From contig NZ_JAKILC010000022.1 of assembly GCF_023283845.1 (NCBI RefSeq), forward strand, positions 1-64,000: DNA of 64,000 bases, in the 5' to 3' direction. The notes under the pieces were generated by a model, which was not told the DNA's origin, ran no database searches, and saw only the letters and a program-made list of their open reading frames with translations. This document shows positions 63,190 to 64,000 of the stretch, piece by piece. Origin of the DNA: Shewanella marinintestina. GTDB taxonomy: Bacteria; Pseudomonadota; Gammaproteobacteria; Enterobacterales; Shewanellaceae. Positions within the stretch are counted from its first letter, which is position 1. Each line of letters begins with the position of its first letter. A program made the translations under genes and the position numbers.

Positions 63190-64000
63190 ATGGCACTAAA
63201 TGTAGTGATTTTGGCCGCAGGCAAGGGAACCCGCATGCGCTCAGATCTTCCTAAAGTTCTTCACCCTATCGCCCATAAAAGCATGGTGCAGCACGTTATC
63301 GATACTGCGCATCAAGTCGGTAGCGACGCTATTCAGTTAGTTTACGGTTATGGTGCTGAGCAGCTACAAGCAAGATTGGGTGAACAGCAACTTAATTGGG
63401 TGCTACAAGCAGAGCAGTTAGGTACAGGTCATGCGGTAGCGCAAGCCAATGACAACATTGCTGACGATGATACTGTATTGATCCTTTATGGTGATGTGCC
63501 ATTAATCCAAGCGGCTACGCTTGAGTCTTTATTAGCAGCTCGTGAAGCAAACGGCTTAGCTATTTTAACTGTAAACCTACCTAACCCGGCTGGTTACGGC
63601 CGTATCGTACGTGAGCAAGGTAACGTTGTTGGTATTATTGAGCAAAAAGATGCCAATGCTGAGCAACTTGCAATTAATGAGATTAATACCGGCATTATGG
63701 CGGCACCTGGTAAGCAATTAAAAGCTTGGTTAGGTCAATTGTCATCAGATAATGCACAAGGTGAGTATTACTTAACTGATATCGTTGCTATGGCACATCG
63801 AGATGGTGTGGCTATTACCACTGCACAGCCTGAGTCGGCAATTGAAGTTGAAGGGGCTAACAACCGTGTACAGCTTGCGCAGCTAGAACGTGCTTACCAA
63901 GTGCGAGCGGCTGAAAAGCTGATGCTCGAAGGTGCGAACCTGCGCGATCCTGCACGCATCGATATCCGCGGTGACGTCACTGTAGGTATGGACGTGATGA
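63190..64000 (+). CDS. glmU: bifunctional GlcNAc-1-P uridylyltransferase / GlcN-1-P acetyltransferase, 5' part
   Basis: The reading frame starts at ATG and is still open at the window edge (about 270 codons seen of the roughly 450 usual). GlmU makes UDP-GlcNAc for peptidoglycan and lipopolysaccharide. The pyrophosphorylase domain is visible: LAAGKGTRMRSDLPKVLH near the start, then QLGTGHAV, YGDVPLI, GYGRIVR, NEINTGI and GEYYLTD. The sequence ends just as the left-handed helix of the acetyltransferase domain begins (DPARIDIRGDVTVG). glmU downstream of the atp operon matches E. coli. Confidence 0.97.
   Translation, partial: MALNVVILAAGKGTRMRSDLPKVLHPIAHKSMVQHVIDTAHQVGSDAIQLVYGYGAEQLQARLGEQQLNWVLQAEQLGTGHAVAQANDNIADDDTVLILYGDVPLIQAATLESLLAAREANGLAILTVNLPNPAGYGRIVREQGNVVGIIEQKDANAEQLAINEINTGIMAAPGKQLKAWLGQLSSDNAQGEYYLTDIVAMAHRDGVAITTAQPESAIEVEGANNRVQLAQLERAYQVRAAEKLMLEGANLRDPARIDIRGDVTVGMDVM

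Noticed and set aside
1..64000. tRNA genes, insertion sequences and prophage
   Set aside because: I found no cloverleaf-like sequence, transposase, integrase or phage structural gene anywhere in the window; a tool-based tRNA scan would be needed to be certain.

Overview
The window is a chromosomal segment around the replication origin of a gammaproteobacterium. Gene order and protein sequences fit the Alteromonadales, most likely a marine Shewanella; this assignment is inferred from recognition, not from a database search. Base composition is moderate to AT-leaning and almost all of the sequence is conserved housekeeping genes.

Left part (1-15.7 kb). Two tandem rRNA-type promoters on the minus strand show that an rRNA operon starts just left of the window. 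Then follows the cluster yrdA, yrdB-aroE, a truncated globin gene, hemF-tsaC-yrdD, smg-dprA, a LysM protein, and def-fmt-rsmB-trkA-trkH. This order is known from E. coli, except that a lipoprotein collagenase gene (5.1-6.9 kb) and the globin gene sit inside it. A diverged second copy of the last 32 codons of hemF lies just downstream of hemF.

15.7-35 kb. Two hemG-like flavodoxin genes flank a small ArsR-type regulator. Next come a second trkH, yigZ, pepQ (the E. coli pepQ-yigZ-trkH-hemG order) and the divergent fadBA beta-oxidation operon. Then come small enzymes (GNAT, YbaK, TusA, MOSC), a very large exported beta-propeller/amidohydrolase protein, tag, glyQS and an HDOD gene. Three perfect parS partition sites lie between 25.9 and 30.5 kb, one of them inside the amidohydrolase gene. 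A 16-copy TAGGTTC heptamer array and a mosaic intergenic repeat follow; a relative of that repeat appears inverted near 62.5 kb.

35-55 kb, origin region. dnaA-dnaN-recF-gyrB (minus) is divergent from rpmH-rnpA-yidD-yidC-mnmE (plus). A type IV pilin-like gene, a LysE-family exporter and a nucleoside hydrolase separate mnmE from mioC. The mioC-mnmG gap carries the expected oriC (about 20 GATC sites and four DnaA boxes). Two other gaps, dnaA-rpmH and the region downstream of mnmE, are also dense in GATC and carry DnaA-box-like sequences. rsmG, parA and parB follow mnmG.

55-64 kb. The complete F1Fo ATP synthase operon atpIBEFHAGDC ends at a strong terminator. After it come the second mosaic repeat, a small DsrE-like gene and the 5' part of glmU, which is cut by the window edge.

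Functionally the segment combines replication initiation (dnaA, dnaN, gyrB, oriC), segregation (parA, parB, parS), translation and tRNA or rRNA modification (def, fmt, rsmB, tsaC, mnmE, mnmG, rsmG, glyQS, rpmH), membrane biogenesis (yidC), K+ uptake (trkA, trkH), haem synthesis (hemF, hemG) and energy metabolism (fadBA, atp). No tRNA gene, CRISPR array, prophage or insertion sequence was recognised.
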